From Candidatus Lachnocurva vaginae (GTDB lineage Bacteria > Bacillota > Clostridia > Lachnospirales > Lachnospiraceae): DNA of 64,000 nucleotides. A program made the translations under genes and the position numbers. Where the stretch lies: contig CP049781.1 of NCBI GenBank assembly GCA_011082265.1, forward strand, positions 186,001 to 250,000, read 5' to 3'. Of this stretch, positions 36,743 to 46,467 are shown piece after piece. The notes beneath the pieces were generated by a model. It ran no database searches, was not told where the DNA came from, and was given only the letters and a program-made list of their open reading frames with translations. The number at the start of each line of letters is the position of its first letter. Position 1 is the stretch's first letter.

Positions 36743-37726
36743 TTAATTTAAAGCCTCCTTTAAAACCTCTTTATTGTGTTCCATAAGGGTTACGTAAGTT
36801 ACATTTTTATCGAATTCTTCTTTAGTAACATTATGAATTGCATTTAAAAGACGTTTTTTAGCGTGCGTAACTTCACATATTGAATCACAAATTTTTTCAT
36901 TTGAAAGTTCAATATGAAAAATGATAGGAATTTTATCTGCTTTAACTTTATTTACAAGAAATGCTATTGTTTTAGCAGAAGCATCCGTATCCTTTGAGCA
37001 GCCCGGGAAAGCTGCATAATATTTAAGCCCATATTCCCTGCAAAAATATAAAAATGGAAATCTATCTGCTACAATAATTTCTTTTCTCTTTGAATGTTCA
37101 ATAACATTTTTAATTTCTGAATCCAGTTTTTCGATTTCTTTTATATATGAAGCTGCATTTTTATGGAAAAAATCTTTATTCTTAGAATCAAGTGAAGAAA
37201 GCTTTTTATCCATACTTTTTATGATAGATATGGCATTTTTAGGAGACGTCCAAACGTGCTCATCCATTTCAGGCTCTTCCTCTTGTTCAGATTTTTTTTC
37301 TTTGTCTTTTGAGCCGGTTTCTTTTTCTTCCTCCATACCTTCAACATGTTCTTCTTCAAAAAGATGAACTGCATCCATTAGCTTAAAGATATGCTTTTTA
37401 TCTTTATTCATAGAAGATAAAACTTTTTTAACCCATTCGTCAGAGTCCCCACCGACATAAACGAACATGTCGGATTTCTTAACATTTATAATGTCTTTAG
37501 GTGAAGGTTCAAAGCTGTGAGATTCCGCACCGGGTTTTAAAAGCATTGTTACATTTGCTCTATCCTTTACTATGTGTTTTACAAAGTCATATTCAGGAAA
37601 ATTTGTACAAACTATAGATAATTTCTTAGAAGATAAATTTTTGTCTTGTGTTTTACATCCGGAAAATAAAAAGGGTACTGAAAACATAAGAAGTAATGAT
37701 AAGATTTTTTTGTTAAAAAATTTCAT
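36743..37726 (-). CDS. znuA: Zinc-binding lipoprotein, ZnuA-like (cluster A-I SBP)
   Basis: The start used is ATG 37726 (MKFFNKK), just after a GGGGTGA ribosome binding site; the longer frame has none. The 327-residue protein has a lipobox FSGC, then the metal-binding scaffold: PEYDFVKHI, LKPGAESHSFEPSP (metal His), DEHVWTSP (His), and the linker helix. The loop before DEHVW (about 138-160) is charged and mostly acidic (E, K, D) rather than His-rich as in many ZnuA proteins. It captures zinc outside the membrane and hands it to ZnuBC. Confidence 0.9.
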   Translation of the reverse strand: MKFFNKKILSLLLMFSVPFLFSGCKTQDKNLSSKKLSIVCTNFPEYDFVKHIVKDRANVTMLLKPGAESHSFEPSPKDIINVKKSDMFVYVGGDSDEWVKKVLSSMNKDKKHIFKLMDAVHLFEEEHVEGMEEEKETGSKDKEKKSEQEEEPEMDEHVWTSPKNAISIIKSMDKKLSSLDSKNKDFFHKNAASYIKEIEKLDSEIKNVIEHSKRKEIIVADRFPFLYFCREYGLKYYAAFPGCSKDTDASAKTIAFLVNKVKADKIPIIFHIELSNEKICDSICEVTHAKKRLLNAIHNVTKEEFDKNVTYVTLMEHNKEVLKEALN

Positions 37727-37763
37727 AAAGTCACCCCATATAAAAACTACAGGGAGATGTATT

Positions 37764-38189
37764 TTATTTTTTTGGCAAGCAATTTTTACAAAATCCGAAA
37801 ACAACAGTCTTTTTTGTGCTTAGAGAAAAATTATGATGCTCTTTTAAATGCTTTGCTATCGTAAGAAGCTCCTCACATTCGACGTGCATAAGACTTCCAC
37901 ATTTTTCACATTTGCAATGCAAAATAGTAGCATCATCTTCATGATTATGCTCTGTATATTCAAAATATGCAGGTTCATTAGGACCTATTAAATATTTATT
38001 AACCAGTCCGGAATTCACAAGACAGTCAAGATTTCTATATATTGTCGTTATTCCTATCTGCTTTTCTTTTCCTTTAAAATAATCGCAAATATCGGAAACT
38101 GTCATGTGCTTTCCCGAATTTTTTTTAAGATATTCTAAAAGCACCTCTTTTTGATGCGTTTTGTAACTTTTATTATTTGCTTCAGACAT
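37764..38189 (-). CDS. zur: Fur-family zinc-uptake repressor, Zur-like
   Basis: A 141-residue Fur-family regulator: winged helix (about 10-80, ITTIYRNLDCLVNSGLV), then the dimerisation domain with HCKCEKCG (CxxC pair one), the regulatory His/Glu cluster (EEHH-like ends), and FCKNC near the C-terminus. Two CxxC pairs give the structural zinc. It opens the zinc operon, so it probably represses its own transcript when zinc is plentiful. The start is preceded by GGAGATG. Confidence 0.9.
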   Translation of the reverse strand: MSEANNKSYKTHQKEVLLEYLKKNSGKHMTVSDICDYFKGKEKQIGITTIYRNLDCLVNSGLVNKYLIGPNEPAYFEYTEHNHEDDATILHCKCEKCGSLMHVECEELLTIAKHLKEHHNFSLSTKKTVVFGFCKNCLPKK

Positions 38190-38219
38190 AATACATCTCC
38201 AAATTGAAAGCTATTTTCG

Positions 38220-38248
38220 ATTTTAGCTTATAAATTATAAACTGTCAA
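38220..38248 (-). promoter_or_regulatory. Sigma-A promoter of the zur-znuACB operon
   Basis: On the minus strand TTGACA (plus 38243-38248), a 17-bp spacer and TAAAAT (plus 38220-38225) form a near-consensus promoter. An inverted repeat AAGCTA...TAGCTT (about 38209-38230) overlaps the -10, a candidate Zur operator. Confidence 0.7.
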
Positions 38249-38266
38249 ATAGGGTTATAATTTATT

Positions 38267-39643
38267 TTATACAATATATTTATCGTTATTCAGTGGCTCT
38301 ACATCTTCTCTATATAATTTCTTAAAAAATAATATAGATAAGATTAAGGATATAATTTCCGCAATGAAAAAGCTCCACCATACATTATTTACATTACCGG
38401 TCAATGACATAAAATATGCAACAGGGATTAAAATTATAAGCTGTCTTCCTAATGCAACGAAAAGTGAATAAAAGCTTTTTCCAAAAGCTTGGAAAGTTGA
38501 ACCTAAAATAATTCCGATTCCGGCAAGAGGAAAATGTATAGCTATAATTCTTAGGGATTTTACACCGAGTTCAAGCATCTTATCTGAAGCGTGGAACATT
38601 TGAAGGAATACAGTAGGAATAGCTTCAAATAATATAGTACCTACAAGCATTAAAACAAATGCAAGTATTGCTGAAAAACGAAGTGCTTCGTCGATTCTAT
38701 TTTTATTACGTGCTCCATAATTATATGCAAGTACAGGGATAAGACCATTATTTAATCCAAATACAGGCATGAAGAAGAAGCTTTGCAATTTATAATAAAT
38801 TCCAAATACAGCAGTCGCTGTTACAGAAAATCCCATAAGTATAAGGTTTAAAAGATAAGTCATAAGTGAACCTATAGACATCATAAGTATTGATGGAATT
38901 CCAATATAGTAAATTAATTTTATGATTTTAAAATCAGGATGAAAAACTTGTTTTAAATCGAGATCAATTTCATGATTCCATTTATGGTTTAAATAAAATC
39001 CCATTGCACATCCCATAAATTGTCCGAATACGGTCGCAAGGGCAGCTCCGGCAACTCCCATACGAGGAAATCCAAAATAACCAAATATCATGATAGGATC
39101 GAGTATGATATTTAAAATAGCACCACTTAGCTGAGTTACCATACTAAGTACTGTTCTTCCGGTTGATTGCAGAAGTCTTTCAAAGGTTATTTGGAAAAAT
39201 ACTCCTACTGATAATGCTGTTACAATAGTGATATAAGCTGTACCTGAACTTATGATATCAGGATTTGTTGTTTGAGTTATTATGAAAGCATGGCTTAATG
39301 TAAGTCCTATTACAAAAAAGATAATTGAATTTACAATTGCAAGAAGAATGGAATTTATAGCTGTTTTAGAAGCTCTTTTAAAATTTTTCTCGCCAAGTGA
39401 TTTTGAAAGTATAGCATTGGTACCTACTCCGGTTCCCGCTCCTACTGCAATTACTAAGTTTTGCAGCGGAAATGCAATTGTAACGGCACTTAACGCATTT
39501 TCTCCAAGCTGTGCTACGAAAATGGAATCCACGACATTGTACAAAGCTTGTACAAGCATGGAAACCATAATCGGAAATGACATATTTATAATAAGCTTTT
39601 TTACAGGCATTACGCCCATTTTATTAGTTTGAGTTTTTCCCAT
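38267..39643 (-). CDS. MATE-family efflux transporter
   Basis: A 458-residue protein with twelve hydrophobic segments in two related halves, the MATE fold. The N-terminal VKKLIINMSFPIMVSMLVQALYN pattern and a central loop after helix six are typical of MepA/DinF-like members. It probably exports cationic drugs using sodium or proton gradients. It stands alone between the zinc promoter and a 37-bp repeat array and is divergent from the two-component pair at 39964, which might control it. Confidence 0.9.
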   Translation of the reverse strand: MGKTQTNKMGVMPVKKLIINMSFPIMVSMLVQALYNVVDSIFVAQLGENALSAVTIAFPLQNLVIAVGAGTGVGTNAILSKSLGEKNFKRASKTAINSILLAIVNSIIFFVIGLTLSHAFIITQTTNPDIISSGTAYITIVTALSVGVFFQITFERLLQSTGRTVLSMVTQLSGAILNIILDPIMIFGYFGFPRMGVAGAALATVFGQFMGCAMGFYLNHKWNHEIDLDLKQVFHPDFKIIKLIYYIGIPSILMMSIGSLMTYLLNLILMGFSVTATAVFGIYYKLQSFFFMPVFGLNNGLIPVLAYNYGARNKNRIDEALRFSAILAFVLMLVGTILFEAIPTVFLQMFHASDKMLELGVKSLRIIAIHFPLAGIGIILGSTFQAFGKSFYSLFVALGRQLIILIPVAYFMSLTGNVNNVWWSFFIAEIISLILSILFFKKLYREDVEPLNNDKYIV

Positions 39644-39687
39644 ATTATTCCTTTTTTAAAATATTTAAATTTTAAAATTATAAGTTT

Positions 39688-39797
39688 AAAATGACACATC
39701 GGATAAACATTTTAACATAAATTTAAAATGACACATCGGATAAATATTTTAACATAAATTTAAAATTACATATTGGATAGATATTTTAACATAAATT
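39688..39797. repeat. Tandem direct repeat, 37-bp unit, three copies
   Basis: ATGACACATCGGATAAA plus TATTTTAACATAAATTTAAA recurs with starts at 39691, 39728 and 39765; the third copy is the most diverged. It fills the MATE/regulator intergenic gap, which otherwise holds promoters only. Confidence 0.88.
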
Positions 39798-39870
39798 AAA
39801 AAAAACAAAAAATATGAAATACTTAATTTATAAAGATTTAATTATGAAGTACATTTTAATAAAATCTTAA

Positions 39871-39911
39871 TGTTTTATCGACTTTTTACTTAATAAATTT
39901 TTTCATATAAT
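39871..39911 (+). promoter_or_regulatory. Likely promoter of the second OmpR-type regulator
   Basis: TATAAT (39906-39911) is a consensus -10 about 50 bp before the start codon. A T-rich segment at -35 (TTTACT) is 15 bp away, so the -35 is weak. Confidence 0.35.
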
Positions 39912-39963
39912 ACGTATATAAAATAAATTAGACGTCTGATTTAATAAAAAGGAAAGTGAAATT

Positions 39964-40650
39964 ATGGCTAATATTTTGATTTGCGATGATGAAAAAGATA
40001 TCGTAGAAGCTCTTAAAATTTATTTAAGTAACGAGGATTACAATATTTTTATAGCATATAATGGTAAAGAAGCACTTAATATCGTAGAAAATAATGAAAT
40101 TCATCTTGTACTTTTGGACATAATGATGCCTATTATGGACGGAATTGAAACCATAAGTAAGATAAGAAAAATTAAAAATATTCCTGTCATTTTTCTTACC
40201 GCAAAATCTGAAGATACGGATATGATTTTAGGACTTAATTTGGGAGCGGATGATTATATTACAAAACCTTTTAATCCGCTGGAGGTTCAGGCACGAGTTA
40301 AGTCTCATATAAGAAGGTATTTAACTTTAGGTAGCGGTCAGATTAAAAAAGATGTGCTTTCTATTGGAGGAATTGAGCTTTATAAGAACGAGAAAAAAGT
40401 GCTTTTAGACGGAAAAGAGCTTTCGCTTACGCCGACAGAATTTAAAATTCTCCTATTATTAATGGGAGATAAAGGAAAGGTTTTTTCTACAAAAGAAATA
40501 TATGAAAATGTCTGGGGAGGCGATGCTTTCGGAACGGAGAATACTGTTGCTGTTCATGTTAGAAATTTAAGAGAAAAGATTGAATATAATCCTGCAAAAC
40601 CAAGGCATTTAAAGGTTGTGTGGGGACAAGGATATAAGATTGAAGAATGA
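39964..40650 (+). CDS. OmpR-family response regulator
   Basis: A 228-residue regulator with a full receiver (DD near 8-9, phospho-acceptor in LLDIMMP, FLTAKS, TKPFNP) and a winged helix (SLTPTEFKILLLL, VAVHVRNLREKIE, QGYKIEE). A GGAAAG site precedes the start. The kinase gene begins 64 bases later. The VanR/YcbL-type subgroup often controls cell-envelope or drug exporter genes; the divergent MATE gene is a candidate target by position only. Confidence 0.88.
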   Translation: MANILICDDEKDIVEALKIYLSNEDYNIFIAYNGKEALNIVENNEIHLVLLDIMMPIMDGIETISKIRKIKNIPVIFLTAKSEDTDMILGLNLGADDYITKPFNPLEVQARVKSHIRRYLTLGSGQIKKDVLSIGGIELYKNEKKVLLDGKELSLTPTEFKILLLLMGDKGKVFSTKEIYENVWGGDAFGTENTVAVHVRNLREKIEYNPAKPRHLKVVWGQGYKIEE

Positions 40651-40714
40651 TAAATTAAAAATAGCCATATATTTCAATTTATAAAGGATTTTAGAATGAA
40701 AATGGAGAAATAGT

Positions 40715-42379
40715 ATGGAAGAAAATATTAATAAAAATAAAAATATATTTTATTCAATATGGATAAAAATATTTTTACTTATAATATCAGAAATTTCAGC
40801 TCTTATGCTCCCGGTAGCATCGATAGGACTTTTTATTCACGAATATTTACGAAAAAGAGGAAATGGCAGCTATGGAGTAATTGTATCAAAACTTACTGAT
40901 ATGAAATGGTTTTACAGCGAAAAAAGTGCATATAATTTTGTAAAAATGATTCTTGATTTTAGATTATTTTTCTTTATAGTAGGACTTATTCTATGGATCG
41001 TAACATTTTTCCTTCTTATGCATTTAGCGGGAAGAAATGGAAAAAAGGAGCTTTCACTTACGGCTTTGGATAAAATTCCGCTTCTTTTACTTATTATTTT
41101 ATGGTCAATTATTTGCACACTACCTTTTATAGTGATTTTACAATTTATTGATCTAATTGGAGTTTTTCAAATGTCTATAGAAATGGTTATGATCATTTCA
41201 ATAATAGCATTTACTTGTATTTATATTCCAACAGCAATTTTTGTAATGAGTATAGCATCGAGAATTAAGTCGAAAAGATTTTTGGAAACTACCTTAATTG
41301 GATTGATAATAAATAAAATAAATGAAGTTAAAAAAACGATAGATGAATTTGACGAGAAGGTTCCGGGAAAGGTAAATTCCGTTAAGTTTAAAATGAAGCG
41401 AATTATAGAATATGAAGCACTATTTTGCGTTATCTTACTTATTACAGGAAATGTAGTTTTAATACCTATAGTTATTCTTATAATTATATTTACATTTACC
41501 AAAGTTTTAGATTTTTTAAAACAAAGACAGGACATAAGTGATGGTATAAGAAGAATAGCAGAAGGCGATTTTTCACAAAATATAGATATAGTAAATATGA
41601 ATAAATATCTTATTTATGATGCAAAAAATGTTAATAAGATAAATAATAGCGTAGAAATGGCTATTAATGAAAAAATGAAAAGTGAAAGAATGAAAACAGC
41701 TCTTATAACAAATGTTTCTCACGATATAAAAACACCACTTACTTCTATAATAAATTATGTAAATCTCCTAGATGAAGAAATTAAAAATAATACCGAATCA
41801 GAAAGCGACGTGAAAATAAAAGAATATCTCGATGTTTTAAATCGCCAAAGCATTAGACTTAAAAAACTAATCGAAGATTTAATCGAAGCATCGAAAGCAT
41901 CCAGTGGAAATATTGACGTTCACATGGAAAAAGTGGACGTAAAAGTGCTTTTAAATCAAGCAGTGGCTGAGTTTTCAGACAGAATGAAAAATGCTGATTT
42001 GGATCTTGTTATTGAAGATAAAGAAAATGCATATATAAAAGCTGATGGAAGACTTTTGTGGAGAGTTTATGCAAACCTCCTTTCAAACATTTGCAAATAT
42101 TCGCTTCCGTCTTCAAGAATTTACATAAATATGAAAAAAGAAGCAGATAATTTGAGAGTTGAATTTAAAAATGTATCAAAGGATCAACTTAATGTGAATC
42201 CGTCAGAGCTTATGGAAAGATTTGTTAGAGGCGATTCATCCAGAAATACGGAAGGAAGCGGACTTGGACTTTCAATAGCAAACAGCCTTACTTTAGCTAT
42301 GGGCGGGAATATGGAGCTTTCTATTGATGGTGACCTTTTTAAGGCTATACTTACGTTTAAAATGGTTGAGAACAATTAA
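40715..42379 (+). CDS. Sensor histidine kinase with multiple membrane segments
   Basis: The 554-residue kinase starts with a long membrane region: hydrophobic segments near 12-33, 85-105, 130-152 and 160-185, then another hydrophobic pair near 245-270. The cytosolic kinase part follows with SHDIKTPLTS (His about 343), an N box (LLSNICKYS), and SGLGLSIANSL. The usual DNG box is weak (FKNVSKD), as in some VanS-like kinases. It has little extracytoplasmic sensor. It pairs with the regulator just upstream. Confidence 0.85.
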   Translation: MEENINKNKNIFYSIWIKIFLLIISEISALMLPVASIGLFIHEYLRKRGNGSYGVIVSKLTDMKWFYSEKSAYNFVKMILDFRLFFFIVGLILWIVTFFLLMHLAGRNGKKELSLTALDKIPLLLLIILWSIICTLPFIVILQFIDLIGVFQMSIEMVMIISIIAFTCIYIPTAIFVMSIASRIKSKRFLETTLIGLIINKINEVKKTIDEFDEKVPGKVNSVKFKMKRIIEYEALFCVILLITGNVVLIPIVILIIIFTFTKVLDFLKQRQDISDGIRRIAEGDFSQNIDIVNMNKYLIYDAKNVNKINNSVEMAINEKMKSERMKTALITNVSHDIKTPLTSIINYVNLLDEEIKNNTESESDVKIKEYLDVLNRQSIRLKKLIEDLIEASKASSGNIDVHMEKVDVKVLLNQAVAEFSDRMKNADLDLVIEDKENAYIKADGRLLWRVYANLLSNICKYSLPSSRIYINMKKEADNLRVEFKNVSKDQLNVNPSELMERFVRGDSSRNTEGSGLGLSIANSLTLAMGGNMELSIDGDLFKAILTFKMVENN

Positions 42380-42490
42380 AAATGACTAAATATACAGTTG
42401 GTAAAAACCTACAAAAAATCAAACTGCAATTTAGGCTTTTTAGTGCAATGTTTTTTATTTGAAACAAGACTATAAACTTGACTTAAATTA

Positions 42491-42518
42491 TTGAAAACAT
42501 ATAAAGAGATGCTATACT
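42491..42518 (+). promoter_or_regulatory. Promoter of the pfl operon
   Basis: TTGAAA (42491-42496), 16-bp spacer, TATACT (42513-42518), about 100 bp before pflB. The leader has no other obvious site. Confidence 0.5.
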
Positions 42519-42620
42519 TAAGATAAGAAATACGAAATAAGTAATACATGTAAGACAATATTAGGGAATGATATAGTTAATAAAGAAATTTATTATTAAA
42601 TTATTAAAAGGAGGTTGTAT

Positions 42621-44885
42621 ATGTCTAACATTAATGCGTGGAGAGGATTTAATGACGGACATTGGAATGAAGATGTCAACGTTAGAGACTTCATCCAGAG
42701 AAATTATACTCAGTATGAAGGAGATGAAAGCTTCTTGGAAGGACCTACAGATTCCACAAATAAGCTTTGGGATCACCTTCAAAAATTACAGAAAGAAGAA
42801 CGCGAACATAATGGCGTTCTTGATATGGAAACAGAAGTTGTTTCAGGAATTACAGCTTATGGTCCTGCATATCTTGATAAAGGCGAAGAAAAGGTTGTAG
42901 GACTTCAGACAGATAAGCCGCTTAAGAGAGCATTTATGCCATATGGCGGTATTAAGATGGCGGAAGAAGCTTGCAGAACTTATGGATATGAACCAAGTGA
43001 AAAATTACATGAAATTTTCACAAAGTATCATAAAACTCATAACCAGGGTGTTTTCGATGCATATACACCGGAAATGAGAGCAGCAAGACACTCGCATATC
43101 GTAACAGGACTTCCTGATACTTATGCAAGAGGTCGTATCGTAGGTGACTACCGTAGAGCAGCACTTTATGGAATTGATTTCCTTATTCAAAAAAAGGAAG
43201 AAGACAAAGCTAACTGCGGATGCGGAGTTATGACAGATGACATCATCATGTTAAGAGAAGAGATTTCAGACCAGATTAAAGCCCTTAAAGAGATGAAAGA
43301 GCTTGCAAATCTTTACGGATATGATATTTCTAAACCTGCAACTAACGCAAGAGAAGCTGTTCAGTGGTTATACTTTGCATATCTTGCAGCTATTAAGACA
43401 CAGAATGGTGCAGCAATGTCAGTCGGAAGAATTTCAACCTTCCTTGATATCTACATTGAAAGAGACTTAAAAGAAGGAACACTTACAGAAAAGGAAGCAC
43501 AGGAGCTTATTGACCACCTTGTAATGAAATTCAGAATGGTTAAGTTCGCACGTATACCGACGTACAACAACCTCTTCTCAGGTGACCCGGTTTGGGCAAC
43601 AGTTGTTATGGCAGGTATAGGCATGGACGGAAGACATATGGTTACAAAGAACGACTTCCGTTTCCTTCATACTCTTGAGAATATGGGACCTTCACCTGAA
43701 CCGAACCTTACAGTTCTTTACACAAGTCAGTTACCGGCTCCTTTCAAGAAATATGCAGCTAAGATTTCTGTAGAGACAAGTTCAATTCAGTATGAAAACG
43801 ATGATGTTATGCGTCCAATCTGGGGAGATGACTATGCTATCTGCTGCTGTGTATCAGCTACAGAAGTCGGAAAAGAAATGCAGTTCTTCGGAGCAAGAGC
43901 AAACCTTGCAAAGGCTCTCCTTTATGCTATTAATGGTGGTAAAGATGAGAAATTCCTTGACAAAGAAGGACATCATATGCAGATTGCACCTAAATATGCA
44001 CCTATTACTTCTGATGTACTTGACTATGATGAAGTTATGGACAAATTCGATATTATGATGGACTGGCTTGCAGGACTTTATGTAAATATATTGAACTTAA
44101 TTCACTACATGCATGATAAATATTATTATGAATCAGCTGAGATGGCTCTCATTGATACAGATGTTCGTAGAACATTTGCAACAGGTATCGCAGGATTCTC
44201 ACATGTAGTTGACTCACTTTCAGCTATTAAATATGCTAAAGTTACAGCAATTCGTGATGAAGAAGGAGTTACAAAGGACTTCAAGATTGAAGGAGACTTC
44301 CCTAAATATGGAAATGATGATCCTAGAGCTGATGAAATTGCAGTATGGCTTCTTAAGACATTCATGAATAAGATTAAGAAATATCATACATATCGTAACT
44401 CTGAAGCTACAACATCAATCCTTACAATTACATCAAATGTTGTTTATGGTAAAGCAACAGGAGCTCTTCCTGATGGACGTAAGGCATATACACCATTTGC
44501 ACCGGGAGCTAACCCTTCATATGGTGCAGAACAGAATGGACTTCTTGCATCACTTAACTCAGTTGCAAAACTTCCTTATGAATATGCACTTGACGGTATT
44601 TCAAATACACAGACAATAAATCCGGGTGCTTTAGGACATAACATGGACGAGCAGAAGAACACATTGACAAAGGTTATGGATGGATATTTTGACCAGGGTG
44701 CTCATCATCTTAATGTTAATGTATTCGGAGTTGAAAAACTTAAAGACGCTATGGAACATCCTGACAAACCTGAATATGCAAACTTCACAATCCGTGTATC
44801 AGGATATGCAGTTAAGTTCATAAGCCTTACAAAAGAACAACAGCTTGATGTTATTGCAAGAACCTGCCACAAGAGATTAGCATAA
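42621..44885 (+). CDS. pflB: Formate C-acetyltransferase (pyruvate formate-lyase)
   Basis: The ATG at 42621 is placed six bases after AAAGGAGG. The 754-residue glycyl-radical enzyme carries the double-cysteine active site ([10 protein letters not shown], about 408-410) and the glycyl radical loop RVSGYAV near residue 729. Neighbouring [11 protein letters not shown] is fully conserved in PflB. It converts pyruvate and CoA to acetyl-CoA and formate, showing a mixed-acid, strictly anaerobic metabolism. The activating enzyme gene follows 24 bases later. Codon use here is richer in C/G third positions than nearby, normal for a highly expressed gene. Confidence 0.97.
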   Translation: MSNINAWRGFNDGHWNEDVNVRDFIQRNYTQYEGDESFLEGPTDSTNKLWDHLQKLQKEEREHNGVLDMETEVVSGITAYGPAYLDKGEEKVVGLQTDKPLKRAFMPYGGIKMAEEACRTYGYEPSEKLHEIFTKYHKTHNQGVFDAYTPEMRAARHSHIVTGLPDTYARGRIVGDYRRAALYGIDFLIQKKEEDKANCGCGVMTDDIIMLREEISDQIKALKEMKELANLYGYDISKPATNAREAVQWLYFAYLAAIKTQNGAAMSVGRISTFLDIYIERDLKEGTLTEKEAQELIDHLVMKFRMVKFARIPTYNNLFSGDPVWATVVMAGIGMDGRHMVTKNDFRFLHTLENMGPSPEPNLTVLYTSQLPAPFKKYAAKISVETSSIQYENDDVMRPIWGDDYAICCCVSATEVGKEMQFFGARANLAKALLYAINGGKDEKFLDKEGHHMQIAPKYAPITSDVLDYDEVMDKFDIMMDWLAGLYVNILNLIHYMHDKYYYESAEMALIDTDVRRTFATGIAGFSHVVDSLSAIKYAKVTAIRDEEGVTKDFKIEGDFPKYGNDDPRADEIAVWLLKTFMNKIKKYHTYRNSEATTSILTITSNVVYGKATGALPDGRKAYTPFAPGANPSYGAEQNGLLASLNSVAKLPYEYALDGISNTQTINPGALGHNMDEQKNTLTKVMDGYFDQGAHHLNVNVFGVEKLKDAMEHPDKPEYANFTIRVSGYAVKFISLTKEQQLDVIARTCHKRLA

Positions 44886-44909
44886 TAAAATACAAAAAGG
44901 ACAGAAAAT

Positions 44910-45641
44910 ATGAACGGATATGTTCATTCAGTTGAATCCTTCGGCTCGGTTGACGGGCCGGGGATTCGATATGTAATCTTTTTAAGCGGATGCCACATGA
45001 GATGTGCATATTGTCATAATCCCGATACTTGGAAAGTAGGCGGTGGCAAGCTTAGAAGTACCGATGAACTTTTGAAAGAAGCTCTAAAGTACAGACCTTA
45101 CTGGGGAAAAGATGGAGGAATCACCGTAAGCGGTGGAGAAGCCCTTCTTCAGATAGATTTCGTTACTGAGCTTTTTACAAAAGCAAAAGAAAAAGGAGTA
45201 AATACTTGCCTTGACACTTCGGCAGGTCCTTTTAGGGACGAAAAAGATTATCTTAAAAAGTTTAAAAAACTTATGGATGTAACTGATGTCGTACTTCTGG
45301 ACATAAAACATATTGATCCTGCTCTTCATAAAAATCTTACAGGATTTACAAATACTAATATTTTAGCTTGTGCGAGATATTTATCTGATATAGGAAAACC
45401 GGTTTGGATAAGACATGTGCTTGTTCCAAAGTTTACGGATGATGATTTTTACCTTAAGAAGCTTAGAGAATTCTTAGATACGCTTAAGAATATCGAAAGA
45501 GTGGAAGTGCTTCCTTATCATACACTTGGTGTATATAAATGGGAAGAATTAGGACTTAAATATAGACTTAAGGGGATAGATCCTCCTACTAAGGATAGAG
45601 TCGATAATGCACGAAAGATATTAGGGGCTGTTAAATCGTAA
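44910..45641 (+). CDS. pflA: Pyruvate formate-lyase activating enzyme (radical SAM)
   Basis: A 243-residue radical SAM enzyme with the CxxxCxxC cluster motif (C28, C32, C35 in SGCHMRCAYCHN) and the GG-type SAM motif (VSGGEALLQ). It abstracts the hydrogen that makes the PflB glycyl radical, using S-adenosylmethionine and an iron-sulfur cluster. It starts after AAAGGACAG and lies in one transcript with pflB, ending at a perfect palindromic terminator. Confidence 0.96.
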   Translation: MNGYVHSVESFGSVDGPGIRYVIFLSGCHMRCAYCHNPDTWKVGGGKLRSTDELLKEALKYRPYWGKDGGITVSGGEALLQIDFVTELFTKAKEKGVNTCLDTSAGPFRDEKDYLKKFKKLMDVTDVVLLDIKHIDPALHKNLTGFTNTNILACARYLSDIGKPVWIRHVLVPKFTDDDFYLKKLREFLDTLKNIERVEVLPYHTLGVYKWEELGLKYRLKGIDPPTKDRVDNARKILGAVKS

Positions 45642-45677
45642 GAAATATAAGAGATAGGAAAATAACTTGAATTTAAG

Positions 45678-45720
45678 ATGTACCTTCTTTACTTTATAAA
45701 GTAAAGAAGGTACATTTTTT
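45678..45720 (+). terminator. Perfect 38-bp palindromic terminator after pflA
   Basis: Two 19-bp arms (45678-45696 and 45697-45715) are fully complementary with no separate loop, followed by T6. This is an exceptionally strong intrinsic terminator shape. Confidence 0.93.
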
Positions 45721-45766
45721 GATTTCAATATGGACATAAAATGATTATAAGTCCATAATATTTGGT

Positions 45767-46399
45767 ATGGGTGAAAACAAATTAAAGGATCATGATATAA
45801 GAGAACCTCTCTTTATGTACTTTGAAGAAAAGTATGGTAAATGTAGAGTATTGGAAGAAATTTGCATAAATTCTTCAAGAGCAGATGTAGTCCTTATTCT
45901 TTCAGATAAAGTTGTAGGCGTGGAAATAAAGAGTGATGCAGACACATACCAAAGATTGGTTTCTCAGGTGAAAAATTATAATCGCTTTTTCGATACTAAT
46001 TGGCTTGTTGTAGGATCTACTCACGCAAAAAGCTCTGAAAAATACTTGCCGGAATGGTGGGGAATCATATCTGTTGAGGAAATTGAAGGACGATTTGATT
46101 TTTATGTTATAAGAGAAGCTCAGAAAAATCCTAAAAATATTTTAAAAAATAAGCTCTCTTTACTCTGGCGTACGGAACTTTATAATATACAATGTAAAAT
46201 TGATATGTTTAAGTATAAAGAGAAGAGCAAGGCTTTTGTTAGAGATAAAATAATAGAAAAATTGGATGAAATATCTCTTAACAAATATATAAGCGATGAG
46301 CTTTTTGAAAGAGATTATACAACTATAAAAGAAGAAATAGAGGCTTTTAGGCATAAAAAGATAAGAAAAACAAAGTACAGAAGGATAAGGAAAAAATAG
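45767..46399 (+). CDS. sce7726-like family protein (PD-(D/E)XK nuclease-like core)
   Basis: A 210-residue protein with CRVLEEICI, SRADVVLILSD, VGVEIKSDADTYQRL, and LVVGSTHA followed by PEWWGI. E, D, E-x-K residues in this order match the PD-(D/E)XK fold used by the sce7726 family, which is often found in mobile or phage-related DNA. The C-terminal third is Lys-rich with a basic tail (RRIRKK). No good ribosome binding site precedes the ATG at 45767, so the start is uncertain. It stands alone between terminator and YoaK gene. Enzyme activity is not proven. Confidence 0.7.
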   Translation: MGENKLKDHDIREPLFMYFEEKYGKCRVLEEICINSSRADVVLILSDKVVGVEIKSDADTYQRLVSQVKNYNRFFDTNWLVVGSTHAKSSEKYLPEWWGIISVEEIEGRFDFYVIREAQKNPKNILKNKLSLLWRTELYNIQCKIDMFKYKEKSKAFVRDKIIEKLDEISLNKYISDELFERDYTTIKEEIEAFRHKKIRKTKYRRIRKK

Positions 46400-46467
46400 A
46401 GGAAATCTTAATTTAAATGAACTTTAAGATGTAGATATAGAAAATATAAAAGGAACAATTTTAAATT

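Noticed and set aside
39688..39797. CRISPR array or attachment site
   Set aside because: Three contiguous 37-bp copies, no spacers, no integrase or tRNA nearby; it is a plain tandem repeat.
42380..42620. tRNA or small RNA gene before pflB
   Set aside because: No cloverleaf or stable hairpin with a terminator was found; only a promoter and an A/T-rich leader.
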